From Candidatus Formimonas warabiya (GTDB taxonomy: Bacteria > Bacillota > Dehalobacteriia > Dehalobacteriales > Dehalobacteriaceae): 64,000 bases of DNA. Location: positions 2,740,903-2,804,902 of the forward strand of contig NZ_CP017634.1 in assembly GCF_002777255.1 (NCBI RefSeq), written 5' to 3'. A model generated the notes under the pieces. The model had not been told where the DNA came from. It ran no database searches and saw only the letters and a program-made list of their open reading frames with translations. Shown piece after piece: positions 27,563 to 35,786 of the stretch. Made by a program: the position numbers and the translations under genes. Each line of letters opens with the position of its first letter. The first letter of the stretch is position 1.

Positions 27563-28234
27563 CTATTCCTCCTTTCCTACACGGCGAAAAGAGATAGCCT
27601 GGTTTTGACGGATTTGCCTTTCTTTATGCTTGAGTGTGGCTGCGCTTAAGAGCCTGGAGGAATCCACAGGCTTTACTCCCAAGTGCTCCGGCAATCCCGG
27701 ACGCTTGCCGACACGTGCGCCGATGATCAGTTCTTTAGCTTGCCAGGGGGCATACCCTTGGTATTCGATCGTAAGTTCTGTAATATCCGCCGGATCATAG
27801 ACGACATCCACGGTGCAGCCGATAAAATTGAGACCGACTTCATATTTTTTACTCATGAAGTTTATACAGCCGGACTTATCGACTTTCCGCCGTTCACTAT
27901 GCAAGAAGGCGCTGGCTAAAACATCCGGCTCGATAAAGCGTAAAGGATGGCTGTCGCCTTGAAAGGCAGCCTGGGGGCTTAAGTTATTTTTTAAAGCGGT
28001 ATGCGGTTTATTCTGGTAGCATTCAGAAAGCCAAATTTGAAATAATTCGTTAAGCCGGTCCAAGGTTTTTGGTTTTTCTAAGGCAGCTTCTTTCAAGAAA
28101 GAATCGACGGTCTGGTTGAATTTTTCAACTTTGCCGGTGGCCTCCGGCGAGTAGGGTTTGGCGTAAAGCAGGCGTATCCCCAGTTTGGAACAGGTCCGGG
28201 CCATCCATTTGGTCCTATATTGCTTACCGTTGTC
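27563..28234 (-). pseudogene. DDE transposase, C-terminal half (split by RIT insertion)
   Basis: This is the continuation of the transposase whose N-terminal half lies at 31704-32408. In the frame of this half, codons NGKQYRTKW precede the first internal ATG at 28204. The segment holds the third catalytic residue (Glu in SPEATGKVEKF) and a Mu-type C-terminal beta-barrel domain (SERRKVDKSGCINFMSKKYEVGL). Joined to the other half, it gives one open frame of about 457 residues through VYFD-NGKQYR. The split separates catalytic Asp-2 from the Glu, so neither half should be active. Confidence 0.88.
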
Positions 28235-28258
28235 TGTACTATTCCGAATTCGGAATAG

Positions 28259-28346
28259 TTTCGACTATGCCGAAGAAAAAACTATGCCGAAAGAATCCGG
28301 GGATGTCCTTACATCTGCGTTTCAACTCGAAACTTCGGCATAGTTT
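28259..28346 (+). repeat. RIT left terminal inverted repeat, 88 bp
   Basis: It is identical over 88 bases to the reverse complement of 31623-31710. It contains the 11-base motif ACTATGCCGAA three times: direct at 28264 and 28281, inverted at 28333-28344. Confidence 0.95.
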
Positions 28347-28405
28347 AGTAACTGCGATTTTGTGTCAACATCATCCTGTAAACAAATTTTTCAGGAGGTG
28401 TAGTA

Positions 28406-29650
28406 ATGCACAAAACCAGGATCAAAAACCTAAAAGAGCTGACCAACGCGGTACTGACCGAAATGGGAAAGGCCCATTATTGCGACAGGTATATCAAACA
28501 AGTGAGAAGCACCTGCATGTTGCTGGAAAATATGGCTGACAGAATGGGTAAAAACACGCTTGACGACAAGCTTTCGCAAGCGTTTACCGACGATTCGTCG
28601 CATTTCAGGACGGGTGCGTACAGCGAATCCAGATTCAAGAGACACAGGCGGTGTATACACATTTTAAGAACATACCGGGACACAGGCACATCGGATTGGC
28701 CTTCGCTCCCCCATGGGCCTGTTCCCACCGGGTTGACCGCGCCGCAGTTCATTGAGGTGCATGCTTCATTCGTCCACCACATGAAGGAAGAAATTGGGCT
28801 AAAGAAGAATACGATCGACGGATACAAGCGCTTCGTTTATCACTTTCTCCTCTACTGCGAAGGGAACGGGTGCCACACAACAGGGGAAATTCAAAGCGGG
28901 GACGTTCTATCCTTTTTAGGAGTGTTGTGCAGGGATCGCTATCAACCCACCAGCATCGGCGCTCATCTTCCGGGCTTAAAGCTATTTTTTTCGATGAGCG
29001 AGTCAACGCGCCGACTTCTCGCGACCTTCCCCAAGGCCCCAAAACGGAAGAGGGAAATTATACCCGTGTTGGAAGAACACGAGCATGAGGCATTTGCGGA
29101 GTATCTGAAAACAGCAAACCTTTCAGCAAGGGACAGAGCTATCTGCTGGCTTACGTTCGAAACCGGTATGCGCGCCGTGGACATATGCAACTTAAAAATC
29201 TCCGATATCGATTGGGCAAACGATAGGGTTCATGTTACGCAACAGAAGACATCGAAGCCGTTAGAGCTCCCGTTGCGGGCCACATACGGAAACGCAATAG
29301 CAGATTACCTGCTGTACGAGCGACCATCATCAAACTCAATGCGACTCTTCCTTTCCAAGCAGGCTCCATTTAGACCCCTCTCCAGCCACGGTGCATACCG
29401 AGCAATCCTGTTGAACACATTTCGCGACGCCGGCATTTTTAAGCAGGGAAGGATCTGCGGCACAAGGTTTACCCGCCATAATGCAGCGTCCCATATGTTG
29501 AAAAACGGCGTCCCTCTTTACGACATATCGGCCGCACTCGGCCATGGTGACCCAAACAGCGTGGATACGTATTTAGCGACTGACGAGAATATGATGGCCC
29601 AGTGCTGCCTCCCAGGTCCTTGTGTGGAAGGGGGCGCGGACAGTGAATGA
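28406..29650 (+). CDS. Tyrosine recombinase, first of RIT trio (RitA)
   Basis: The 414-residue integrase-family recombinase has an N-terminal SAM-like core-binding region (about residues 110-215, QFIEVHASFVHHMKEEIGLKKNTI) and a C-terminal catalytic domain. Catalytic Arg is in ETGMRAVDICNLK. The box II region reads RFTRH, so the usual first His of HxxRH is Arg. LGHGDP supplies the later His, and the nucleophile is probably Tyr in DTYLA. The ATG at 28406 follows CAGGAGGTG. It overlaps the second recombinase gene, as in other RIT elements. Confidence 0.9.
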   Translation: MHKTRIKNLKELTNAVLTEMGKAHYCDRYIKQVRSTCMLLENMADRMGKNTLDDKLSQAFTDDSSHFRTGAYSESRFKRHRRCIHILRTYRDTGTSDWPSLPHGPVPTGLTAPQFIEVHASFVHHMKEEIGLKKNTIDGYKRFVYHFLLYCEGNGCHTTGEIQSGDVLSFLGVLCRDRYQPTSIGAHLPGLKLFFSMSESTRRLLATFPKAPKRKREIIPVLEEHEHEAFAEYLKTANLSARDRAICWLTFETGMRAVDICNLKISDIDWANDRVHVTQQKTSKPLELPLRATYGNAIADYLLYERPSSNSMRLFLSKQAPFRPLSSHGAYRAILLNTFRDAGIFKQGRICGTRFTRHNAASHMLKNGVPLYDISAALGHGDPNSVDTYLATDENMMAQCCLPGPCVEGGADSE

Positions 29651-30608
29651 CGCATCTACGGCACTTGACCGTCTGGCTGAGCAATTCCTCGCGTACAAAA
29701 GGGCGTTGGGGCGTAAGTACAAAACGGGTGAATATTATCTAAAAGCCTTTTTGACGTATGCTAACTCAAACAACCCAACCGCCCAAATCCCCACCAGGGA
29801 GCTTGTGTCCGGCTGGTGTGCCGGGGCGGTGGGCAATCCCGGCTGCCTGTACAACATGGCATGCGTTATCAGGGAATTCAGCAGGTACCTTGGCATGAGC
29901 GGATACGATAACGCGTATATCCTTCCGCCCAAACGGGGCGCGCGGTTGGAACCGCATCTGCCCCATTTCTTCGAGTCGGCCGAGATCAAGGCATTTTTTG
30001 AGCATTGCGATAAAATCCAAAAAAGGGGGGAATGGCCTGGGCGGGAATTGGTCATCCCAGCGATATTCCGTCTGTTGTATTGTTGCGGCCTCAGGTGCCG
30101 GGAAGCGCGTATGCTCCTGTACAATGACGTATGTCTTGACGGCAAGCACATTGATATCAAAGCGTCCAAAGGCTGCAGCAGGCGCATTTTCATCAGTGAC
30201 GAACTGGCCGAGGTTTTGAAAAGATATGACAAGCGAATGTCCCGCATCATTCCTGACCGGGCGTATTTCTTTCCGAGGAATCAGCGTGAACCATACAAAG
30301 AAAGTTTTATCCCTGTAAACTTCAACAGAATTTGGAGGGGGGCACTCCCACATTTTCACTCGCCAATCAAGCCTCGCGCATTTGACTTTCGGCACCACTT
30401 CGCATATGCAAACCTGAACCGCTGGGCTGAGCAAGGCAAAGACGTCAACGTAATGTTGGCGTTTTTGATGAGGTATATGGGGCACGCAAATATTCAGAGC
30501 ACACTGTACTATTTCCATTTTGTGCCCGAATACTTCGGGGCCTTCGCGCAAAAAGCGCAAGCGTTGGAATCCCTTGTACCGGAGGTGCCACATGAAGAAC
30601 AGGACTGA
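29643..30608 (+). CDS. Tyrosine recombinase, second of RIT trio (RitB)
   Basis: This is the second recombinase, about 321 residues from the GTG at 29643 (GGAAGGGGG site; an upstream GTG at 29622 is possible). It overlaps the first gene by eight bases. Catalytic Arg is in CCGLRCREARML. Box II reads FDFRHHF, with Phe in the usual first-His place. YMGHANIQSTLYY gives the His and the Tyr nucleophile region. The C-terminal part overlaps the third gene. Confidence 0.9.
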   Translation: MNDASTALDRLAEQFLAYKRALGRKYKTGEYYLKAFLTYANSNNPTAQIPTRELVSGWCAGAVGNPGCLYNMACVIREFSRYLGMSGYDNAYILPPKRGARLEPHLPHFFESAEIKAFFEHCDKIQKRGEWPGRELVIPAIFRLLYCCGLRCREARMLLYNDVCLDGKHIDIKASKGCSRRIFISDELAEVLKRYDKRMSRIIPDRAYFFPRNQREPYKESFIPVNFNRIWRGALPHFHSPIKPRAFDFRHHFAYANLNRWAEQGKDVNVMLAFLMRYMGHANIQSTLYYFHFVPEYFGAFAQKAQALESLVPEVPHEEQD

Positions 30609-31620
30609 AGACAGCGCCTTCTTTTGGAGCATTGCGGCTGAGTTCCTTAACAACTATCTTCCAGACGTCAGGAGGGCGAGTGGCAACACCGTGGAATCCT
30701 ACAGGAATTGTCTAAACCGTTACGTTGACTATCTTGAGTCAGAAAAGGGCGCTAAGCGCAAAAACATCAGCTTCAAAATGCTTGACAGGGAAAACATCAA
30801 GGGATACATGTCGTGGATGCACAAAACCGCGCAACTCGCCCCAAAAACCTGCAACCTTAGGCTTACGGCATTGCACTCACTCTTGGAATACGCGTCACAG
30901 GAATGCACAGATATCACGCCTGTCTGCATAAGTTCAGGCACGATCAAAGGGGTAAGGCTGACGCAGGCACCCATTGAGTTCTTCGAACGGGAAGCCATGT
31001 CCGCCTTGATGGCAACTCCAGACATACGGAAAAAGCTTGAGCGAAGAAACCAGATGCTGCTCGTTTTTTTGTACGATACCGCAGCGCGCGTTTCGGAAGC
31101 GCTAAACGTCAGGTTGTGCGACCTGCACATAGACGCGTCCATACCCCATGTGACATTCTTTGGGAAAGGCCGGAAATACAGGAACGTCCCTCTGATGGAT
31201 AGCACGATGGCGCATCTAAGGCGCTACCTTCGAGAGTTTCATAGGTACGAGCGTGAAAGTACTGGCGCGCCATTATTTTACGCCATGACACACGGGGAAG
31301 CGCATAGGCTATCCATTGATACCCCTGAGAAGATGATAAAAAGATATGCCAAAGAGTTGTCGGATACATGTCTGTCAATGCCGGGAAACGTTCACTGCCA
31401 TATGATACGGAAAACCAGGGCCATGCATCTGTACCAGGAAGGTGTCCCACTGCCCCATATTCAGCAGCTTCTGGGCCATGAGGTTCTCTCCACGACGTCT
31501 GGTTTCTATGCTTTCGCAACGCTAGAGGCGCTTTCGAAGTCGTTGGAGAAGGCAAACCCTTCTGACATGAGCAAATTGTGGAAGGACAAGGAGTATTCGG
31601 AGAGACTTTACAGACTGTAG
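30592..31620 (+). CDS. Tyrosine recombinase, third of RIT trio (RitC)
   Basis: The protein has 342 residues from the ATG at 30592, which has GGAGGTG ten bases upstream; the frame is open further up but without such a site. It overlaps the second gene by 17 bases. The SAM-like N-terminal domain (TVESYRNCLNRYVDYLES) precedes a catalytic domain with Arg in DTAARVSEALNV, an HMIRK box (His and Arg kept), LLGHEVLSTTS, and Tyr in GFYAF. It ends three bases before the right inverted repeat. Confidence 0.9.
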   Translation: MKNRTEDSAFFWSIAAEFLNNYLPDVRRASGNTVESYRNCLNRYVDYLESEKGAKRKNISFKMLDRENIKGYMSWMHKTAQLAPKTCNLRLTALHSLLEYASQECTDITPVCISSGTIKGVRLTQAPIEFFEREAMSALMATPDIRKKLERRNQMLLVFLYDTAARVSEALNVRLCDLHIDASIPHVTFFGKGRKYRNVPLMDSTMAHLRRYLREFHRYERESTGAPLFYAMTHGEAHRLSIDTPEKMIKRYAKELSDTCLSMPGNVHCHMIRKTRAMHLYQEGVPLPHIQQLLGHEVLSTTSGFYAFATLEALSKSLEKANPSDMSKLWKDKEYSERLYRL

Positions 31621-31622
31621 CA

Positions 31623-31710
31623 AAACTATGCCGAAGTTTCGAGTTGAAACGCAGATGTAAGGACATCCCCGGATTCTTTCGGCATAGTTTTTTCTTCGGC
31701 ATAGTCGAAA
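31623..31710 (-). repeat. RIT right terminal inverted repeat, 88 bp
   Basis: This is the exact reverse complement of 28259-28346. Its outermost TTTCGAC (minus strand) coincides with the Tyr-Phe-Asp codons of the interrupted transposase. Confidence 0.95.
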
Positions 31711-32408
31711 TAAACCGCCTCAGGCGCTCCCCATTTTTGGATGGCGTTTCGGAAACAATCCTCAACGATGGCCTGGTCTAAGGTTGGATAAAAGGCGCCA
31801 TGTAGGACAAACCGGGTGGCGTCATCCAGAAAGGTGACTAAAAAGACTTGTTTCTTCGTGCCCCCCGGACCGATTGGCAGATAAGGACCGTACTTGATGT
31901 CGGAATGAATCAGCTGATTGCGAAAGCAGTGCTGGAATCTTCTAGACGCGCTGCCGCTTTCGGTATACATCCGCATTTGCCGGCTGCTGTAACCGCGCTC
32001 ACAGAGTTTTTCTTGCAGGGTGGATCGTTTAATTTCTCCAGGTTTTACTCTGCCTTCCCATTCCAGGATCTGAATAATCTGAGCGATGCTGCGGCTGGGT
32101 ACTTCCCGGCGCAAGAGTATAGCCTGGTCCAAAATAGCGGGCGCAATTACTTTAGATTCAAGTCTTCCCTTGCTTTTTGGCTTAAGCCCGGCGATTCCAA
32201 GACTAAGGTATCTTCCCAGATACCTGCGCAACGTCCTTTCTGAAATACCGGCTTTCTCACAGATATTGTTCTTAAGTTCCTGCACTTTTGCCGGGTCCAG
32301 TCCGCCTGCTAAAAGCGGCAGCACAAGCTGAACTCTGTTTAAGGCTATTTCTTCGGCTTTCTTCTGATCTTTCATCCGTAAACACTTCCTCTCTGGGCTT
32401 TTCTTCAA
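31704..32408 (-). pseudogene. DDE transposase, N-terminal half (split by RIT insertion)
   Basis: It encodes about 235 residues of the transposase before the RIT boundary. There is an N-terminal HTH (GISERTLRRYLGRYLSLGIAGL, about residues 54-75), then the rve/DDE core with first Asp in LIHSDIKYGPYLP (about 170) and second Asp in EAVYFD (235). The frame then runs into the RIT repeat for about 25 foreign codons. It begins eight bases after the DUF6431-like gene. It pairs with the half at 27563-28234. Confidence 0.88.
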
Positions 32409-32416
32409 AGTCTAGC

Positions 32417-32967
32417 TCAAGGGTTTACGGACAAGAAGTCAGAACGGGTATGTAGCCATAAATTTGCATTGACAAGGGGACGGACAATTCTTTTAAGCCA
32501 ACCGGGATCGCTTCCAACGTAATGTCCGATTCTTTGGTGGACAGACTGTGACAGGACGGACGGCTCTTTCACAGGATCCCCGCCCAGACGCAGAGATAAA
32601 GATCTAAGGCTTGCCAATAGATAAGGTAGCCGGCTATGAAACCATCTCTTCAACCGGTACAAGGTAGCGTTATCTGCAGCCGATTCTTCCTCTGTAAGCA
32701 CTTTCTCAATGTCTGCAGAAGCATAACGCTTGTAAGGCACCAGACAATCCGGAAGTTCATGATGGATTCTGCTACAGCTTAAGCACCGAAGCCTGCGAAT
32801 AATTAAAATCTTTGTTCCGCCATCGGGTGTATTTGATTTCCGCTTACGGCTTCCAATTACTTTATGATCATTACCGCAACAGGGGCAAGGGACAGATTCT
32901 GCACACCGGACATAAAAAAATGAGTTTGGGGATTTTCAATTAATTCATAATTTGTTACAATAACCAT
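32417..32967 (-). pseudogene. DUF6431-like Zn-ribbon transposon protein, with -1 frameshift
   Basis: Two frames together make one protein of about 183 residues. It starts at the ATG at 32967 (MVIVTNYELIENPQTHFF), then needs a -1 shift at a run of seven T (minus strand, 32914-32920) to continue YVRCAESVPCPCCGNDHKV. A four-Cys zinc ribbon follows (CPCCG ... RCLSCSR), then PDCLVPYKRYASADIEKVL and a helical C-terminus. Without the shift translation stops after 24 foreign codons. This is either a mutation or a programmed slip (T TTT TTT is a classical heptamer). It is the first gene of the transposon operon. Confidence 0.75.
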
Positions 32968-33110
32968 ACATTGACTGGGGATGTCTCTGATGGTCTGCTG
33001 TAACAGATCACGTAAATTGGAGACATCCTTTTTCCTTTTCTGTAATATGGTCATTATATCCAGCAACTTCCGGTCAGGCAATACCGTCAGCTTTCGGTCT
33101 TTTTAGGCTA

Positions 33111-33305
33111 ACGGAAACATTTAGCAAAGTGATTCTAAAAGGCTGAATATATCCCAATCTTGCACAATAGTTACTAAACGTCCTGATACCCCTCAAATAT
33201 GTATTAACCGAAGTCTCTTTCATAGATTCCTTGCAAAGCCATATTAATTTTCCAATGGTGGCATCCGAATACCTGTTGTAGAGAAATAGAATTTGTCGGC
33301 TATCT
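33111..33305 (-). pseudogene. Tyrosine integrase remnant (SAM-like domain only)
   Basis: A start-less minus-strand frame encodes about 65 residues: ATIGKLIWLCKESMKETS, VNTYLRGIRTFSNYCARLGY, IQPFRITLL. This looks like the core-binding domain of ICE/phage integrases. It ends where the DDE transposon begins and has no catalytic domain. It lies 120 bases from the tRNA-Lys gene, a usual integration site. Assigned by eye only. Confidence 0.5.
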
Positions 33306-33383
33306 CATTAAAATTTTAGACATAAAATAAACCACCTGACCTCTCAATTTTTACTTAAGAATCAGGTGGTCTAAAATGATGTT

Positions 33384-33418
33384 TCAAAAAAAAGAAAACC
33401 CTGAAACGCAGGATTTTC
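33384..33418 (-). terminator. Terminator of the tRNA operon
   Basis: Minus-strand stem GAAAATCCTG/CAGGGTTTTC with a CGTTT loop is followed by eight T. It lies eight bases beyond the tRNA-Lys 3' end. Confidence 0.85.
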
Positions 33419-33425
33419 TAGGACT

Positions 33426-33501
33426 TGGTGGGCCATCACGGGCTCGAACCGTGGACACCCTGATTAAGAGTCAGGTGCTCTACCAACTGAGCTAATGGCC
33501 C
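33426..33501 (-). tRNA. tRNA-Lys (anticodon CTT)
   Basis: Full cloverleaf: acceptor GGGCCAT/ATGGCCC, D-loop AGCTCAGTTGGTAGAGC, anticodon loop CTCTTAA, T-arm GGTTCGAGCC. The CCA end is encoded. It is last in the tRNA operon. Confidence 0.97.
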
Positions 33502-33509
33502 ATAAAATA

Positions 33510-33585
33510 TGGCTGGGGCGGCTGGATTCGAACCAACGAAGTGCCGATTCCAAAGACCGGTGCCTTACCGCTTGGCTACGCCCCA
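33510..33585 (-). tRNA. tRNA-Gln (anticodon TTG)
   Basis: Acceptor TGGGGCG/CGCCCCA, anticodon loop CTTTGGA, T-loop GGTTCGAATCC, encoded CCA. It lies eight bases from tRNA-Lys in the same operon. Confidence 0.97.
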
Positions 33586-33596
33586 ATGAAATTATT

Positions 33597-33673
33597 TGGG
33601 GTGGATGAAGGGACTTGAACCCTCGGGTGCCGGAGCCACAATCCGGTGCGTTAACCGCTTCGCCACATCCACC
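33597..33673 (-). tRNA. tRNA-His (anticodon GTG)
   Basis: Anticodon loop TTGTGGC; acceptor GTGGATG/CATCCAC with the extra 5' G(-1) opposite C73 that marks tRNA-His; encoded CCA. Confidence 0.97.
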
Positions 33674-33791
33674 GTATCAAAACTTCCGTGCCGCAAAAAC
33701 AATATTAACAAACCAAAACTAAAATGTCAAGTCAACAATTGGAGCAAAATAAAGGGTCAAAAAAGCGCCTTCCAGCGCTTTTGCATTTTTC

Positions 33792-33868
33792 TGGCGCGCC
33801 TGAAGGGACTCGAACCCCTGGCACACGGATTAGAAGTCCGTTGCTCTATCCACCTGAGCTACAGGCGC
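33792..33868 (-). tRNA. tRNA-Arg (anticodon TCT)
   Basis: Acceptor GCGCCTG/CAGGCGC, anticodon loop CTTCTAA, T-loop GGTTCGAGTCC, encoded CCA. The 118-base gap to tRNA-His holds no gene. Confidence 0.97.
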
Positions 33869-33894
33869 ATATAAAAAAACATCATGAAAATGAT

Positions 33895-33968
<74 letters not shown>

Positions 33969-34001
33969 ACATTCTACGCTTCGACCGGACTGACAAAGAC
34001 T

Positions 34002-34030
34002 AGTATAACTGAAACAGTTCCTTTGGTCAA
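34002..34030 (-). promoter_or_regulatory. Promoter of the tRNA operon
   Basis: On the minus strand TTGACC (34025-34030), a 17-base spacer and TATACT (34002-34007) form a strong sigma-A promoter, about 33 bases upstream of tRNA-Gly. Confidence 0.85.
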
Positions 34031-34199
34031 AAACGATTTTTCCACCCCCAGAGACGATTCATCAGAATTAGGCATTCCATTCACCCTTTTACGCCTAATA
34101 TCTCGTCCTTTCTAAGGATTTGAATTGCGAACTTTCCTGGCTGGAGGAAAAAATCTTTTTAATTTCCCATAAATTAAAGTATTTCCCGATCCAATCAGA

Positions 34200-34805
34200 T
34201 TATACCGGACCTGATAACATTTTATGCAGTAAGGGCAGAGATGCTTTAAATGCTTTTCCCCGGTGGCTGATTAAATTCTTCTCTTCCATATCTAATTGAG
34301 CCATTGTTTTCCCGTATTCAGGCAGAAAGAACAAAGGATCATAGCCAAAACCGTTGGTTCCCGCCGGTTCCATAGCGATCAATCCCTCGCAGACCCCTTC
34401 ACAAAAAGCCACTTGTCCGTCGGGCCGGGCTACGGCAATGGTGCAGCGAAACCTGGCTCTGCGACTGCTTGCCGGGACATTTTTTAACATTACCAATAAT
34501 TTTTCATTATTTTTCTGATCATTTCTTTCCTCACCGGCAAAACGGGCCGAATAAACGCCGGGCAAACCTCCTAAGGAATCTACCTCCAGCCCTGAATCAT
34601 CGGCCAAGGCCAATAATCCTGTTTCCTGCGCCGCAGCAAGCGCTTTCAGACGGGCATTATCCTGAAAGGTGGTGCCGGTCTCTTCCACCTGGGGAAGGTG
34701 GGGAAAATCACGCAAGGAAAAAACTTTCCAGGTGTAATCCCCTATTAAACTGACAAACTCGTTAAGTTTACCTATATTCTTGGTTGCTAAAAGGATTTCG
34801 CGCAT
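34200..34805 (-). CDS. rdgB: XTP/dITP diphosphatase (Ham1/RdgB)
   Basis: The 201-residue cytoplasmic house-cleaning enzyme hydrolyses dITP, XTP and ITP to monophosphates and PPi, keeping these bases out of DNA. Family motifs: [14 protein letters not shown] at the N-terminus, [39 protein letters not shown], then [11 protein letters not shown] and a C-terminal ISHRGKAF. It overlaps the upstream rph gene by 19 bases, the common rph-rdgB pairing in Firmicutes. Confidence 0.97.
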   Translation of the reverse strand: MREILLATKNIGKLNEFVSLIGDYTWKVFSLRDFPHLPQVEETGTTFQDNARLKALAAAQETGLLALADDSGLEVDSLGGLPGVYSARFAGEERNDQKNNEKLLVMLKNVPASSRRARFRCTIAVARPDGQVAFCEGVCEGLIAMEPAGTNGFGYDPLFFLPEYGKTMAQLDMEEKNLISHRGKAFKASLPLLHKMLSGPV

Positions 34806-35545
34806 TCATCTTCACCTGGTGATCCCAACTCCAAAATAAGCACTTTTTTTTGGGCATCAATCAGTTTATTGATCCCGTCTTCCGCCAGTTTCAGCAGCTG
34901 ATCCATCTCATTTCTGGAAAAAGGATCTGCTTCTGCAGTGCCTTGGACCTCCACAAATTTTCCCGAACCGGTCATGACCACATTCATATCCACTTCCGCT
35001 TTGGAGTCCTCACTATAACATAAATCAAGCAACAATTCGCCGTTTACTTTTCCCACACTGGTCGCTGCCAACCAATCTGTGATGGGCAGCTCTTTCCAAT
35101 GATACTCCTGTTTCAATTTGGTTAAAGCATCAACCAAGGCAATAAAACTACCGGTAATAGAAGTCGTTCTTGTGCCGCCGTCTGCTTGAATCACGTCGCA
35201 ATCGATGTAAATGGTTCGTTCACCCAGTTTGGATAAATCGACCACCGATCTTAAGGACCGCCCGATCAGCCTCTGGATTTCATGGGTCCTTCCGGAAATT
35301 TTACCTTTTGCAGACTCCCGCACCGTTCTAATCTGAGTTGCCCTGGGAAGCATGGCGTACTCGGCAGTAACCCACCCCTGGGTACTCCCTTTTAGAAAAG
35401 GAGGTACCTTCTCTTCCACGGTAGCAGTACAGATTACTTTTGTCTCACCAATCTCTATAAAAACAGATCCTTCCGCATTCTTAATATAACCTCTGGATAT
35501 TTTTACAGGCCTGAGCTGATCAGGCTGTCTTCCGTCTTCCCGCAT
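34787..35545 (-). CDS. rph: Ribonuclease PH
   Basis: This 252-residue phosphate-dependent 3'-5' exoribonuclease trims tRNA 3' ends. Motifs: [48 protein letters not shown], the [13 protein letters not shown] phosphate/RNA site and [19 protein letters not shown]. The ATG at 35545 follows GAGAGGAG. A promoter lies about 40 bases upstream. It is co-transcribed with rdgB. Confidence 0.97.
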   Translation of the reverse strand: MREDGRQPDQLRPVKISRGYIKNAEGSVFIEIGETKVICTATVEEKVPPFLKGSTQGWVTAEYAMLPRATQIRTVRESAKGKISGRTHEIQRLIGRSLRSVVDLSKLGERTIYIDCDVIQADGGTRTTSITGSFIALVDALTKLKQEYHWKELPITDWLAATSVGKVNGELLLDLCYSEDSKAEVDMNVVMTGSGKFVEVQGTAEADPFSRNEMDQLLKLAEDGINKLIDAQKKVLILELGSPGEDECAKSF

Positions 35546-35586
35546 GAACCCTGTCTCCTCTCATTGGGAGTATCTTTCCAAGCTTT

Positions 35587-35615
35587 AGTATAACATCAAA
35601 GATTCTCCTGGTAAA
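35587..35615 (-). promoter_or_regulatory. Promoter of rph-rdgB
   Basis: Minus strand TTTACC (35610-35615), 17-base spacer, TATACT (35587-35592), about 42 bases before the rph start. The -10 is good and the -35 moderate. Confidence 0.55.
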
Positions 35616-35786
35616 GCATGAGGAATAATGCAGAACCTGCGGCAGACTAACTATCGGTTAACTGAAAGGTTCCCACCGGGGGAACACTCAACCTCGCTAG
35701 TCTTTTTTATCCGCAGGTCCTAAATTTATTGTATCCTTTTTAAACATAAATATTTTAAAATAGTATATGTTGATACAATGTAAATT

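Larger units (their letters stand above)
28259..31710 (+). mobile_element. RIT element (recombinase in trio), 3.45 kb, inserted in the DDE transposase
   Basis: Three overlapping tyrosine-recombinase genes in tandem lie between perfect 88-bp inverted repeats (28259-28346 and 31623-31710). This matches the described RIT class. Insertion falls at the VYFD/NGKQ codons of the transposase. At the left junction an additional 20-bp perfect palindrome (28239-28258) plus four bases lies between the repeat and the target, and it has no right-hand counterpart. The element carries no other gene. Confidence 0.93.
26391..33110 (-). mobile_element. DDE transposon with DUF6431, transposase, ExeA-like ATPase and small gene; interrupted by a RIT element
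   Basis: Four minus-strand genes are packed in order: DUF6431-like Zn-ribbon protein, DDE transposase, AAA ATPase, 84-residue protein. Gaps are 3-8 bases or overlaps, as in a single transposition operon. A 3.45-kb RIT element splits the transposase. The outer ends are estimated: the right end must lie where a tyrosine integrase frame is cut, near 33110; the left near the palindrome at 26391-26439. I could not identify matching terminal inverted repeats with confidence. Confidence 0.6.

Noticed and set aside
28259-31710. Integron or ordinary ICE explanation for the tandem recombinases
   Set aside because: There are three recombinases, no cassette or transfer genes, and perfect inverted repeats at both ends, as in RIT elements.
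33331-33370. Second terminator after the tRNA operon
   Set aside because: ACCACCTGA/TCAGGTGGT can pair, but the loop is long and no T run follows on the minus strand.
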